From Streptomyces nojiriensis (GTDB lineage: Bacteria > Actinomycetota > Actinomycetes > Streptomycetales > Streptomycetaceae), in assembly GCF_017639205.1 (NCBI RefSeq), contig NZ_CP071139.1, positions 5,269,501 to 5,333,500 on the forward strand: DNA of 64,000 nt. The letters are read 5' to 3'. Both the position numbers and the translations under genes were made by a program. The notes beneath the pieces are model-generated. The model made no database searches. It was not told where the DNA came from and saw nothing but the letters and a program-made list of their open reading frames with translations. This document shows positions 8,691 through 16,096 of the stretch, one piece after another (the stretch's first letter is position 1; each line of letters begins with the position of its first letter).

Positions 8691-9769
8691 CGCCGCTCGC
8701 AGCCGCAGCCAACGAGAACCTGGCTGAGATCAGCAACTACCTGATCTATTCGTCGATGGCGGTCTACATGCTCGCCTTCTTCGCGCACATCGCCGAGTGG
8801 ACCTTCGGCAGCCGCAGCAAGGTGGGCCGTACGGCCGCCGCGCTGACCGGCGCCGACGCGGCCGCGGCCCCGGCCGTGCAGGTGCGCGGCAAGGGCGGCG
8901 CCACCGCCGTCCTGGACCGGCCCAAGGTCACCACCCGCTCCGCCGTCGGCACCCGCGACGTCCCGGACGGCCCCGGCGCCGCCGGCGGCACCGTGCAGGG
9001 CGACCTGTACGGGCGGATCGCGGTCTCGCTGACCGCGCTCGCCTTCCTCGTCGAGGCGGCCGGAGTGGTCGCCCGCGCCCTGTCGGTGGAGCGGGCCCCC
9101 TGGGGCAACATGTACGAGTTCTCGATCACCTTCTCCACGGTGGCCGTCGGCGTGTACCTGGTGCTGCTCGCCCTGAAGAAGAACGTCGGCTGGCTCGGCC
9201 TGATCCTGGTCACCACCGTCCTGCTGGACCTCGGCATCGCGGTCACCTGGCTCTACACCGACAGCGACCAGCTGGTCCCGGCCCTGCACTCGTACTGGCT
9301 GTGGATCCACGTCTCCACGGCGATCTTCTGCGGCGCGGTCTTCTACATCGGGGCCGCGGGCGCGGTCCTCTACCTCTTCCGGGACTCCTACGAGAGCCAG
9401 CTGGAGGCGGGCCGCACGCCGGGCAGGTTCCGCACCTCGGTACTGGAGCGGCTGCCCTCGGCGGCCTCCCTCGACAAGTTCTCGTACCGGATCAACGCGG
9501 CCGTCTTCCCGCTGTGGACCTTCACGATCATCGCGGGCGCGATCTGGGCCGGCGACGCCTGGGGCCGCTACTGGAACTGGGACCCCAAGGAGGTCTGGTC
9601 CTTCGTCACCTGGGTGGCCTACGCCTGCTACCTGCACGCCCGCGCCACCGCCGGCTGGAAGGGCCGCAAGGCCGCCTATCTGGCGCTCTTCGCCTTCGCC
9701 TGCTGGATCTGGAACTACTACGGCGTGAACATCCTGCTCAGCGGCAAGCACTCGTACGCGGGCGTCTGA
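8687..9769 (+). CDS. ccsB: cytochrome c biogenesis protein CcsB (CcsA/CcmC-type haem handling protein)
   Basis: A 360-residue membrane protein that handles haem for covalent attachment to apocytochrome c together with ResB. The tryptophan-rich, externally exposed motif WGRYWNWDPKEVWSF (around W296-D299) is the family hallmark, and histidines flanking it (HSYWLWIHV, CYLHARA) are the expected haem ligands. About eight membrane segments are visible. It is translationally coupled to resB. Actinobacterial c-type cytochromes of the bc1-aa3 branch are the expected clients; they are not in the window. Confidence 0.94.
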   Translation: MTPLAAAANENLAEISNYLIYSSMAVYMLAFFAHIAEWTFGSRSKVGRTAAALTGADAAAAPAVQVRGKGGATAVLDRPKVTTRSAVGTRDVPDGPGAAGGTVQGDLYGRIAVSLTALAFLVEAAGVVARALSVERAPWGNMYEFSITFSTVAVGVYLVLLALKKNVGWLGLILVTTVLLDLGIAVTWLYTDSDQLVPALHSYWLWIHVSTAIFCGAVFYIGAAGAVLYLFRDSYESQLEAGRTPGRFRTSVLERLPSAASLDKFSYRINAAVFPLWTFTIIAGAIWAGDAWGRYWNWDPKEVWSFVTWVAYACYLHARATAGWKGRKAAYLALFAFACWIWNYYGVNILLSGKHSYAGV

Positions 9770-9794
9770 CCGGCGGGAGTGGGACGCTGGTGGC

Positions 9795-10298
9795 ATGTCT
9801 CTCGTGAGCCATGCCACCAGCGAGCAGCGCGGCGAGAACCGCTGGCTGCTCCGCTTCGAGCTGCACCTGCCGCACGCCTACGCGGCCCTGTGGCCCGCCC
9901 TGACCACGCCGTACGGGCTGCGCGGCTGGCTGGCGGCGGCGGACGTCCTGGAGCGCAGGCTCGGCGGGGCGGTCACGCTGCGCTGGCTGAACACCGGGAC
10001 CGTGGCGACCGGGCGGGTCACCGCCTGGGACGTGGAGCGGGTCGCCGAGTACACGGTCACCGAGCACGGGCGGATCCGCTTCCACCTGGAGCCGGTCGGG
10101 ACCGATTCGACCGTGATCCGGTTCGTGAACGAGCGGGACGGGACCGAGGACGAGCGCCTGGACTGCCTGGCCGGCTGGCACGAGCACTTCGAGCTGCTGG
10201 ACTCCGCCCTGGCCGGGCGGCCGGCGGACTGGTCCACCTGGACGGACATCCGCTGGACGACCCTCCGCGAGGCCTACGCCTCCCTCGCCCGCGCCTAG
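9795..10298 (+). CDS. SRPBCC-family (START-like) protein
   Basis: A 167-residue soluble protein with the fold pattern of the SRPBCC/AHSA1 superfamily: LHLPHAYAALWPALTTPYGLRGWLAAADV followed by short beta strands and a C-terminal helix (LDCLAGWHEHFELLDSAL) typical of the polyketide-cyclase/Aha1-like group. The ligand or reaction is unknown. It starts 25 bases after ccsB and may be cotranscribed. Its TAG stop is formed by a TA plus the first G of the palindromic repeat that follows. Confidence 0.75.
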   Translation: MSLVSHATSEQRGENRWLLRFELHLPHAYAALWPALTTPYGLRGWLAAADVLERRLGGAVTLRWLNTGTVATGRVTAWDVERVAEYTVTEHGRIRFHLEPVGTDSTVIRFVNERDGTEDERLDCLAGWHEHFELLDSALAGRPADWSTWTDIRWTTLREAYASLARA

Positions 10299-10460
10299 GC
10301 CGTCTCTTCCGGATCTTGCCGGGCCCGCGACGCCCGGCACCGCACCTGGCCGCGTTGTCGGGGCGCCCGAGTACGTCCAGTACACGGTGCGCTCCTCCGC
10401 CTTGCCAGGCACGGCACCGGACGCCGCGGGCTCGGCCGACAAGATCCGAAAGAGACGGCC
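10298..10460. repeat. MITE-like palindromic repeat, copy 1 (163 bp)
   Basis: A non-coding element with long imperfect terminal inverted repeats. The left end GGCCGTCTCTTCCGGATCTT and the complement of the right end agree over the first 25 positions with two mismatches, and similarity continues to about 45 bases. It is flanked by TA on both sides (10296-10297 and 10461-10462), as expected for TA target duplication by IS630/Tc1-type elements. Copy 2 is at 49103-49299. It lies between two convergent genes and could also act as a bidirectional terminator. It has no transposase. Confidence 0.75.
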
Positions 10461-10771
10461 TAGCTCGGGCCCTGGTCCTTGTCCTGGTCCTTGTTCTTCT
10501 TCTCCTGCTCGTCGCGCAGCGACTTCAGGAACTCCGGGTTGTCGTCGGGCGCCACCCACTGCGTCCGGCGCGCCCGGCCCCCGCCCGCGGCCGCCCGGTC
10601 CTTGCCCGCGAACAGCCACACGACCGGCCCCACGATGGAGAAGAGCAGGATGATGATCACCCAGACCACCTTGGGGAGGTGCTTGACCTCCGGCTCCGGA
10701 GTGTTCAGGCAGTCGATGAAGGCGTAGATGGTCAGCGCGAGGATCAGCAGGAACGGCAGATAGCGCAGCAC
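10460..10771 (-). CDS. small membrane protein with phospholipase-D-nuclease N-terminal (PLDc_N) domain
   Basis: A 103-residue protein with two membrane segments (LRYLPFLLILALTIYAFIDC and VVWVIIILLFSIVGPVVWLF) matching the PLDc_N pattern, followed by a basic then Lys/Asp/Glu-rich soluble tail (EKKNKDQDKDQ). Proteins of this kind are common in actinobacteria and have no established function. Its TAG stop is provided by the last base of the palindromic repeat plus the flanking TA. Confidence 0.8.
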   Translation of the reverse strand: MLRYLPFLLILALTIYAFIDCLNTPEPEVKHLPKVVWVIIILLFSIVGPVVWLFAGKDRAAAGGGRARRTQWVAPDDNPEFLKSLRDEQEKKNKDQDKDQGPS

Positions 10772-10862
10772 GGTGTGGGACCGACTCCCAGTCAGTGACG
10801 GGGGGCCCGCGTCAGGGCCCCGGTGACGCCTCCAGGGTAGTTGGTGACGGATACTGACCCCT

Positions 10863-12320
10863 ATGGCTTACGACGATCTCCGCTCGCTGCTCCGGGCTCT
10901 GGAGCGGGAGGGCGACCTCAAGCGCATCAAGGCCGAAGTCGACCCGTACCTGGAGGTCGGGGAGATCGTCGACAGAGTGAACAAGGCGGGGGGCCCGGCA
11001 CTCCTCTTCGAGAACGTCAAGGGCTCGGCGATGCCGCTGGCCATGAACGTCTTCGGCACCGACCGCCGCCTCCTGAAGGCCCTCGGCCTCAAGTCGTACG
11101 GCGAGATCAGCGAGAAGATCGGCGGCCTGCTCAAGCCGGAGCTCCCGCAGGGCTTCATCGGGGTCCGCGAGGCCTTCGGCAAGCTCGGCTCGATGGTGCA
11201 CGTGCCGCCGAAGAAGGTGAAGGGCGACTCCGCGCCCGTCCAGGAGGTCGTCCTCACCGGCGACGACGTGGACCTCGACCAGCTCCCGGCCCTCTTCACC
11301 TGGCCCAAGGACGGCGGCGACTTCTTCAACCTCGGCCTGACCCACACCAAGCACCCCGAGACCGGCGTCCGCAACCTCGGCCTCTACCGGCTCCAGCGCC
11401 ACGACAAGCGCACCATCGGCATGCACTGGCAGATCCACAAGGACAGCCGCAACCACTACGCCGTCGCCGCGGCGAAGGGCGAGCGTCTGCCGGTCGCGAT
11501 CGCCTTCGGCTGCCCGCCCGCCGTGACGTACGCGTCCACCGCGCCGCTGCCGGGCGACATCGACGAGTACCTCTTCGCCGGCTTCGTCGCGGGCAAGCGG
11601 ATCGAGATGGTCGACTGCAAGACGGTTCCGCTCCAGGTCCCGGCCAACGCGGAGGTCGTGATCGAGGGCTGGCTGGAGCCCGGCGAGATGCTCCCGGAGG
11701 GTCCCTTCGGCGACCACACCGGCTTCTACACCCCGCAGGAACCCTTCCCGGCCCTGAAGATCGACTGCGTGACGATGCGCAAGCGTCCGCTCATCCAGTC
11801 GATCGTCGTCGGCCGGCCCCCGACCGAGGACGGCCCGCTCGGTCGCGCGACGGAGCGGTTCTTCCTGCCCCTGCTCAAGATCATCGTGCCGGACATCGTG
11901 GACTACCACCTCCCGGAATCGGGCGGCTTCCACAACTGCGCGATCGTCTCGATCGACAAGAAGTACCCCAAGCACGCCCAGAAGGTCATGCACGCCATCT
12001 GGGGCGCCCACATGATGTCGCTGACCAAGCTGATCATCGTGGTCGACAAGGACTGCGACGTCCACGACCTGCACGAGGTCTCCTGGCGGGCCCTCGGCAA
12101 CACCGACTACTCCCGCGACCTCACCGTCGTCGAGGGACCGGTGGACCACCTGGACCACGCCTCGTACCAGCAGTTCTGGGGCGGCAAGGCGGGTATCGAC
12201 GCCACCAAGAAGCTGCCCGAGGAGGGCTACACCCGCGACGGCGGCTGGCCCGACATGGTCGAGTCCGACCCGGACACCGCGGCCCTGGTGGACCGCCGCT
12301 GGAAGGAGTACGGCCTGTGA
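10863..12320 (+). CDS. mqnL: menaquinone biosynthesis decarboxylase, UbiD family
   Basis: A 485-residue UbiD-like decarboxylase that needs prenylated FMN. In the futalosine pathway it is thought to remove the carboxyl group of the prenylated 1,4-dihydroxy-6-naphthoate intermediate. Family motifs are present: the N-terminal DDLRSLLRALEREGDLKRI, the central PEGPFGDHTGFY (EGPFGEHTG in UbiD) and the Glu/Arg-containing cofactor region. The ATG at 10863 lies 7-8 bases after a GATACT hexamer (10850-10855), so the message may be leaderless. It overlaps the next ORF by GTGA, and the UbiX-type cofactor supplier is encoded 2.3 kb downstream. The gene symbol follows recent usage and is less certain than the family. 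Confidence 0.92.
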   Translation: MAYDDLRSLLRALEREGDLKRIKAEVDPYLEVGEIVDRVNKAGGPALLFENVKGSAMPLAMNVFGTDRRLLKALGLKSYGEISEKIGGLLKPELPQGFIGVREAFGKLGSMVHVPPKKVKGDSAPVQEVVLTGDDVDLDQLPALFTWPKDGGDFFNLGLTHTKHPETGVRNLGLYRLQRHDKRTIGMHWQIHKDSRNHYAVAAAKGERLPVAIAFGCPPAVTYASTAPLPGDIDEYLFAGFVAGKRIEMVDCKTVPLQVPANAEVVIEGWLEPGEMLPEGPFGDHTGFYTPQEPFPALKIDCVTMRKRPLIQSIVVGRPPTEDGPLGRATERFFLPLLKIIVPDIVDYHLPESGGFHNCAIVSIDKKYPKHAQKVMHAIWGAHMMSLTKLIIVVDKDCDVHDLHEVSWRALGNTDYSRDLTVVEGPVDHLDHASYQQFWGGKAGIDATKKLPEEGYTRDGGWPDMVESDPDTAALVDRRWKEYGL

Positions 12321-12793
12321 GCCCGATCGCCGTCGACGGCCCGGAACTGCTGATCGGCACCGCCGAGGTCTACGTGGCCCTGATGCGCCCGGAGATCGAC
12401 CCGACCCAGCCCGGCGTGCTCATCGCCGCCCGCGACGCGGGCGTGAGCCCGGAGGAGTTCGCGGGCACCGGTGACGTCTGGACGCTGATGTACGACGTGG
12501 ACGGCGAGGGCGACGGCTTCGAACTGCCCGGCGCCCGGGACGTGGAGGCGGACGCCTTCGCGGAGCAGCTGCAGCAGGCCCTGTCCGCGGCCGAGCCGTT
12601 CACCGTCGAGGCCGGCAACTTCCTGAGCCTCGAAGCCCGCCCCTCGGGCGGCGACTGGGTGGTCACCGCCCGGGTCACCCCGCCCGAGGACGAGGAGGAC
12701 GGCGCCGCCGGCCCCCGGACCCTGGAGCTCGGTGCGCTCCCGGCGGCGGAACTGCTGGCCGACCTCGAAGACTTCCGGAGAGCCCTCGCATGA
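12317..12793 (+). CDS. uncharacterised protein coupled to mqnL and mqnP
   Basis: A 158-residue acidic soluble protein that I do not recognise. It lacks membrane segments, signal sequence and obvious catalytic motifs, and is rich in Glu/Asp and Ala (for example DVWTLMYDVDGEGDG and PPEDEEDG). The GTG at 12317 forms GTGA with the mqnL stop, and its own stop overlaps the mqnP ATG, so it is translationally coupled on both sides. That placement suggests a role linked to menaquinone synthesis, such as an accessory or scaffold, but this is inference only. Confidence 0.75.
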   Translation: MSPIAVDGPELLIGTAEVYVALMRPEIDPTQPGVLIAARDAGVSPEEFAGTGDVWTLMYDVDGEGDGFELPGARDVEADAFAEQLQQALSAAEPFTVEAGNFLSLEARPSGGDWVVTARVTPPEDEEDGAAGPRTLELGALPAAELLADLEDFRRALA

Positions 12794-13713
12794 TGACGAC
12801 CGCCGACGGGGTGATCGGGCAGAGCCCGGCGCCGCAGCCGACCGGCAAGGTCAAGGCGTTCCTGAGACTCGTGCTGATCGAGCACTCGGTCTTCGCGCTG
12901 CCCTTCGCCTACATCGCGGCGTTCACCGCCATGTTCCAGCTCGACCGGCGCATCCACTGGGGCGTCCTGCTGCTCGTCACCATCTGCATGGTGGGGCTGC
13001 GGACCTTCGCGATGGCCGCCAACCGGATCATCGACCGCGAGATCGACGCCCGTAACCCGCGGACGGCCGGCCGCGAGCTGGTCACCGGCGCGGTGTCGGT
13101 CCGCGCGGCCTGGACCGGGGCCGGGATCGCGCTCCTGGTCTTCCTCGGCTCGGCGGCGCTGCTGAACCCGCTGTGCCTGGCGCTCGCGCCGGTCGCCGTG
13201 ATCCCGATGGTGGTCTATCCGTACGGCAAGCGGTTCACGAACTTCCCGCACGCCATCCTCGGGCTGGCCCAGGCGATGGGCCCGGTCGGGGCCTGGCTCG
13301 CGGTCACCGGCGAGTGGTCCTGGGACGCGGTCGTCCTGGGCCTGGCGGTGGGCGTGTGGATCGGCGGCTTCGACCTGATCTTCGCCTGCCAGGACGTGGC
13401 CGCCGACCGTGCGGAGGGCGTCAAGTCCGTCCCGGCCCGCTTCGGCGTCCCGGCCGCCCTCTGGGGCGCGCGCGGCGCGCACGCCGTGACCACGGCCTTG
13501 CTGGCCTGGTACGCGCTGGCCACCGACGCGGGCGTGCTGTTCTGGACGGGCCTGGCGGTCGTCGTCGCCGCCTTCCTCTACGAGCACACGATCGTCAAGC
13601 CGCACGACCTGTCCCGGCTGAACCGGGCCTTCTTCACGGTCAACGGCTTCATCGGCATTGCCCTTTTCGTGTGTGCGCTGCTGGATCTCGTGGTGCGGGG
13701 TCTGACGGTCTGA
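12790..13713 (+). CDS. mqnP: UbiA-family prenyltransferase of futalosine-pathway menaquinone synthesis
   Basis: A 307-residue integral membrane prenyltransferase expected to attach the polyprenyl tail to 1,4-dihydroxy-6-naphthoate. The first Asp-rich motif is NRIIDREIDARNP (N78, D82, D86) and the second is in FDLIFACQDVAADRAEG (about 195-210); both bind magnesium-diphosphate. Eight to nine membrane segments are visible. The ATG overlaps the preceding stop. Its context between UbiD- and UbiX-like genes matches S. coelicolor as I recall it. Confidence 0.93.
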   Translation: MMTTADGVIGQSPAPQPTGKVKAFLRLVLIEHSVFALPFAYIAAFTAMFQLDRRIHWGVLLLVTICMVGLRTFAMAANRIIDREIDARNPRTAGRELVTGAVSVRAAWTGAGIALLVFLGSAALLNPLCLALAPVAVIPMVVYPYGKRFTNFPHAILGLAQAMGPVGAWLAVTGEWSWDAVVLGLAVGVWIGGFDLIFACQDVAADRAEGVKSVPARFGVPAALWGARGAHAVTTALLAWYALATDAGVLFWTGLAVVVAAFLYEHTIVKPHDLSRLNRAFFTVNGFIGIALFVCALLDLVVRGLTV

Positions 13714-13718
13714 GCAGC

Positions 13719-13949
13719 GTGCGGCCTGCCATCGAGGACCGGGCCTACGCCCGGCGGGGCATTCCGAACCACCTGGTCTTCGATCAGTACCAGGCGCACT
13801 GCGTGGCGCTGTGGAATCCGGGTCCGGACGGCTACCGGGGCCGGGACACCATCCCGTACGGCGGGAAGGTCGTCGTCGGGACCGGTCTCGGGAAGCTGAC
13901 GGTCGACACCTCCACCCTGCCCGTGGACCCCTGCGCCGTCAGCCGGTGA
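13719..13949 (+). pseudogene. C-terminal fragment of a Uma2-family (DUF820) endonuclease-like gene
   Basis: An open frame of 76 codons from GTG 13719, directly after mqnP. The translation resembles only the end of Uma2/DUF820 proteins: AYARRGIPNHLVFDQ (the family has AYAxxGIPxYWLVD), then DGYRGRDTIPYGGKVVV and a LTVDTSTL ending. The catalytic N-terminal two thirds are absent, so this is most likely a truncated remnant. It overlaps the 3' end of the convergent rhomboid gene by 11 bases. Recognition is by eye from family memory. Confidence 0.6.
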
Positions 13950-14547
13950 GGGCGGGCTGCCGGCGGGCCGGGCGGCGGAAGTACAGGCCCGTGGCGATGC
14001 CCGCCACGAGGCCGCACAGGTGGCCCTGCCAGCTGACGCCCGTGTCCGTCGGGAGGATGCCGGCGAAGAACGAGGTGCCCCAGACGGCGGTGACGGCCAC
14101 GGCCACCGCGACGCCCAGCACCTTGCGCTCGACGAAGCCGCGTACGAGCAGGTAGCCGAAGAGGCCGAAGACGACGCCGGAGGCGCCCAGCGTCAGGGTG
14201 CCGGACGGGGATACCAGCCAGGTGCCGAGGCCGTCGCCCAGCACGATCAGGCCGCACACCGCGAGGAAGCGGCGGATCCCGGACAGGGCCGCGATGAAGC
14301 CGAGGACCAGCAGCGGGACGCTGTTGGAGGCGACGTGGTCGAAGCCGAGGTGCAGGAAGGCCGCGGTGACGACGCCGGTCAGGCTGTCCGGGTCGCGGGC
14401 GACGATCCCGTACTGGTCGAGGGCGTGGCCGGTGGCGTGGTCGACGGCCTCCAGGGCCCACAGCAGGGCCACCCAGCCCAGCATCAGCTTGGCCGCCGCC
14501 TTGGCCCGGTCGGTCTGCGTCCAGCCGTCATCGACCGTCGTGCTCAT
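13939..14547 (-). CDS. rhomboid-family intramembrane serine protease
   Basis: A 202-residue membrane protein of the rhomboid family, which cleaves transmembrane substrates. The catalytic serine motif is GASGVVFGLFGYLLVRG and the catalytic histidine is in SWQGHLCGLVAG. A TAAFLHLGFDHVASN segment supplies the conserved His/Asn oxyanion residues. Six membrane segments fit. ATG 14547 is preceded by GAGGGGG; a GTG at 14574 is possible but less well placed. It is convergent with mqnP and divergent from the UbiX gene; its substrate is unknown. Confidence 0.9.
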   Translation of the reverse strand: MSTTVDDGWTQTDRAKAAAKLMLGWVALLWALEAVDHATGHALDQYGIVARDPDSLTGVVTAAFLHLGFDHVASNSVPLLVLGFIAALSGIRRFLAVCGLIVLGDGLGTWLVSPSGTLTLGASGVVFGLFGYLLVRGFVERKVLGVAVAVAVTAVWGTSFFAGILPTDTGVSWQGHLCGLVAGIATGLYFRRPARRQPALTG

Positions 14548-14633
14548 CTTCGCCCCCTCGTCGTGTCCCGTCACGGGAACGTCCCGACACCTTACTGAGT
14601 GCCCACCGGTGGTGGCCGGATAGTCTCGGAGGT

Positions 14634-15323
14634 ATGACTGAGCGCAAGCGCACCCCGTGGGTGGTCGGGGTTTCCGGGGCGTCCGGGACGCCGTACGCGG
14701 CGGCGGTGCTCCGCGGGCTGCTGGCCGCGGGGGAGAGTGTCGACCTGGTGGTGAGCCGCGCCTCGCGTCTCACCCTGCTGGACGAGACCGGGATCGCCTT
14801 CCGTGACGCGCACTGGCGCGAGGACCTGGGGGAGTGGCTGGAGCGCGGTGCCGACGGGAAGCCCGGGACCTTCGCGCGGCCGGAACTGGACGACGTCCGG
14901 TACTGGGGCGCGGGGGACCTGGCGGCGGGCCCGAGTTCGGGCTCGTATCCGGTCAAGGGGATGCTCATCGTCCCCGCGTCCACGGCCTGTGTGGCGGGGG
15001 TCGCGCTCGGACTGTCGAAGGACCTGCTCCAGCGCGTGGCGAGCGTGACGCTCAAGGAACGGCGCCGGCTGGTGGTCGCGGTGCGGGAGACCCCGCTGAA
15101 CGGGCAGACGCTGCGCCATCTGGTGGCGCTGGACGAGGCGGGCGCGGTCGTGCTGCCCGCCTCTCCGGCGTTCTATACGGGTGCGACGCACATCCAGGAT
15201 CTGGTGGACTTCGTCGCGGGGCGGGTGCTGGACGCGGCAGGGGTGCCGCACCAGCTGTACCGCCGGTGGGAGGGGGAGCTGGGAGGCTCCCGTACTCCCC
15301 GGGAGGCAAGCGCCGGTGACTAG
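14634..15323 (+). CDS. mqnM: UbiX-like flavin prenyltransferase
   Basis: A 229-residue enzyme that makes prenylated FMN for the UbiD-type decarboxylase of the pathway. The N-terminal GVSGASGTPYAAAVL is the flavin-binding signature. A further conserved region is SYPVKGMLIVPASTACVAGVALGLSKDLLQR, followed by RRLVVAVRETPLN. There is an extra loop between residues 60 and 95. GGAGGT lies just before the ATG, and a TAGTCT hexamer stands about 17 bases upstream. The TAG stop overlaps the stop of the convergent small gene. The symbol follows recent usage. Confidence 0.9.
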   Translation: MTERKRTPWVVGVSGASGTPYAAAVLRGLLAAGESVDLVVSRASRLTLLDETGIAFRDAHWREDLGEWLERGADGKPGTFARPELDDVRYWGAGDLAAGPSSGSYPVKGMLIVPASTACVAGVALGLSKDLLQRVASVTLKERRRLVVAVRETPLNGQTLRHLVALDEAGAVVLPASPAFYTGATHIQDLVDFVAGRVLDAAGVPHQLYRRWEGELGGSRTPREASAGD

Positions 15324-15457
15324 GCCTTCTTCTTGCGGCCGAGCGGCTTGCGGGCCTTGTCGACGCGGTGGGCTGCGGCGGGCTGGTGGGCACGGGATCG
15401 GTTGGCCAGCTCCTGGAGCTCCCGCATGTGTGCGTAGGCCATCTCGATCGTGAACAC
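15320..15457 (-). CDS. small basic protein (45 aa)
   Basis: A 45-residue ORF from GTG 15457, preceded by AGGAG at nine bases. It reads MFTIEMAYAHMRELQELANR, then a His/Ala-rich stretch and a very basic tail KARKPLGRKKKA. I believe the same small protein occurs beside mqn genes in other Streptomyces, but cannot verify this here. The helix and Lys/Arg tail suggest nucleic acid or membrane-surface binding. It is divergent from the Lrp/AsnC gene. Confidence 0.6.
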   Translation of the reverse strand: MFTIEMAYAHMRELQELANRSRAHQPAAAHRVDKARKPLGRKKKA

Positions 15458-15501
15458 GGTGAACCACTCCTGAAGATCGTCATTGATCAGCTGAAAGATT
15501 T

Positions 15502-15539
15502 CACAGGGTGTTGACCCTGTGTGCCTTAGATTCTATACC
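15502..15539 (+). promoter_or_regulatory. promoter with overlapping operator for the Lrp/AsnC gene
   Basis: A -35 TTGACC (15511-15516) and -10 TATACC (15534-15539) are spaced by 17 bases. The -35 lies inside a perfect inverted repeat, CACAGGGT-gttg-ACCCTGTG (15502-15521). A regulator bound there would block the promoter; the Lrp-type protein encoded downstream is the natural candidate. Confidence 0.6.
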
Positions 15540-15580
15540 TAGACTTGCAGGATCGCCGAATAATGGAAGGCTCCACGTAA

Positions 15581-16036
15581 ATGGACACGGTGGACAGGCA
15601 GCTCATCCAGGCACTCCGGGAAAACGGCCGTGCCTCGTACGCGGAGCTGGGCCGTCTCGTGGGCCTCTCCGGCCCCAGCGTCACCGACCGCATCAACCGG
15701 CTGGAGACGGCCGGCGTCATCACCGGCTACCGCGCGACGGTCGACTCCGCCTCGCTGGGCCTCGGCGTCACGGCGCTGATCGGCATCTCGCTCTCCGACG
15801 CCGCGGACCACGAGGACGTGGCCCGGCGGCTGCGCGACCTCGCGGAGATCGAGGACTGCTGGTTCATCGCGGGCGACGACTCCTTCATGCTGAAGGTGCG
15901 CGCCAACGACGTGGACGGCCTGGAGAAGATCATCCGCAAGCTCTCCGGCACCAAGGGCGTATCGCGCACCCGCACCACCATCGTGCTCTCCACCAAGTGG
16001 GAGAACCGGGTCGGGGAACTTCCCGAGGAAGCCTGA
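15581..16036 (+). CDS. Lrp/AsnC-family transcriptional regulator
   Basis: A 151-residue regulator with an N-terminal helix-turn-helix (about 1-60; DRQLIQALRENGRASYAELGRLVGLSGPSVTDRINRLE) and a C-terminal AsnC/RAM ligand domain (about 70-145). Such proteins form octamers and sense amino acids. It lies 60 bases upstream of mqnE on the same strand, and a palindrome overlaps its promoter. Autoregulation and control of mqnE are therefore plausible, but the effector is unknown. Confidence 0.9.
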   Translation: MDTVDRQLIQALRENGRASYAELGRLVGLSGPSVTDRINRLETAGVITGYRATVDSASLGLGVTALIGISLSDAADHEDVARRLRDLAEIEDCWFIAGDDSFMLKVRANDVDGLEKIIRKLSGTKGVSRTRTTIVLSTKWENRVGELPEEA

Positions 16037-16096
16037 GAGTACGGTTGGCCAGGGTTCGCAGGACAGGCAGAGGCATCTAGAGGAGGCGACCGGCAC

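Noticed and set aside
10298..10460. Short protein frames inside the palindromic repeat copies
   Set aside because: The frames are carried by the repeat itself and are not open in the same way in both copies, so they look like artefacts rather than genes.
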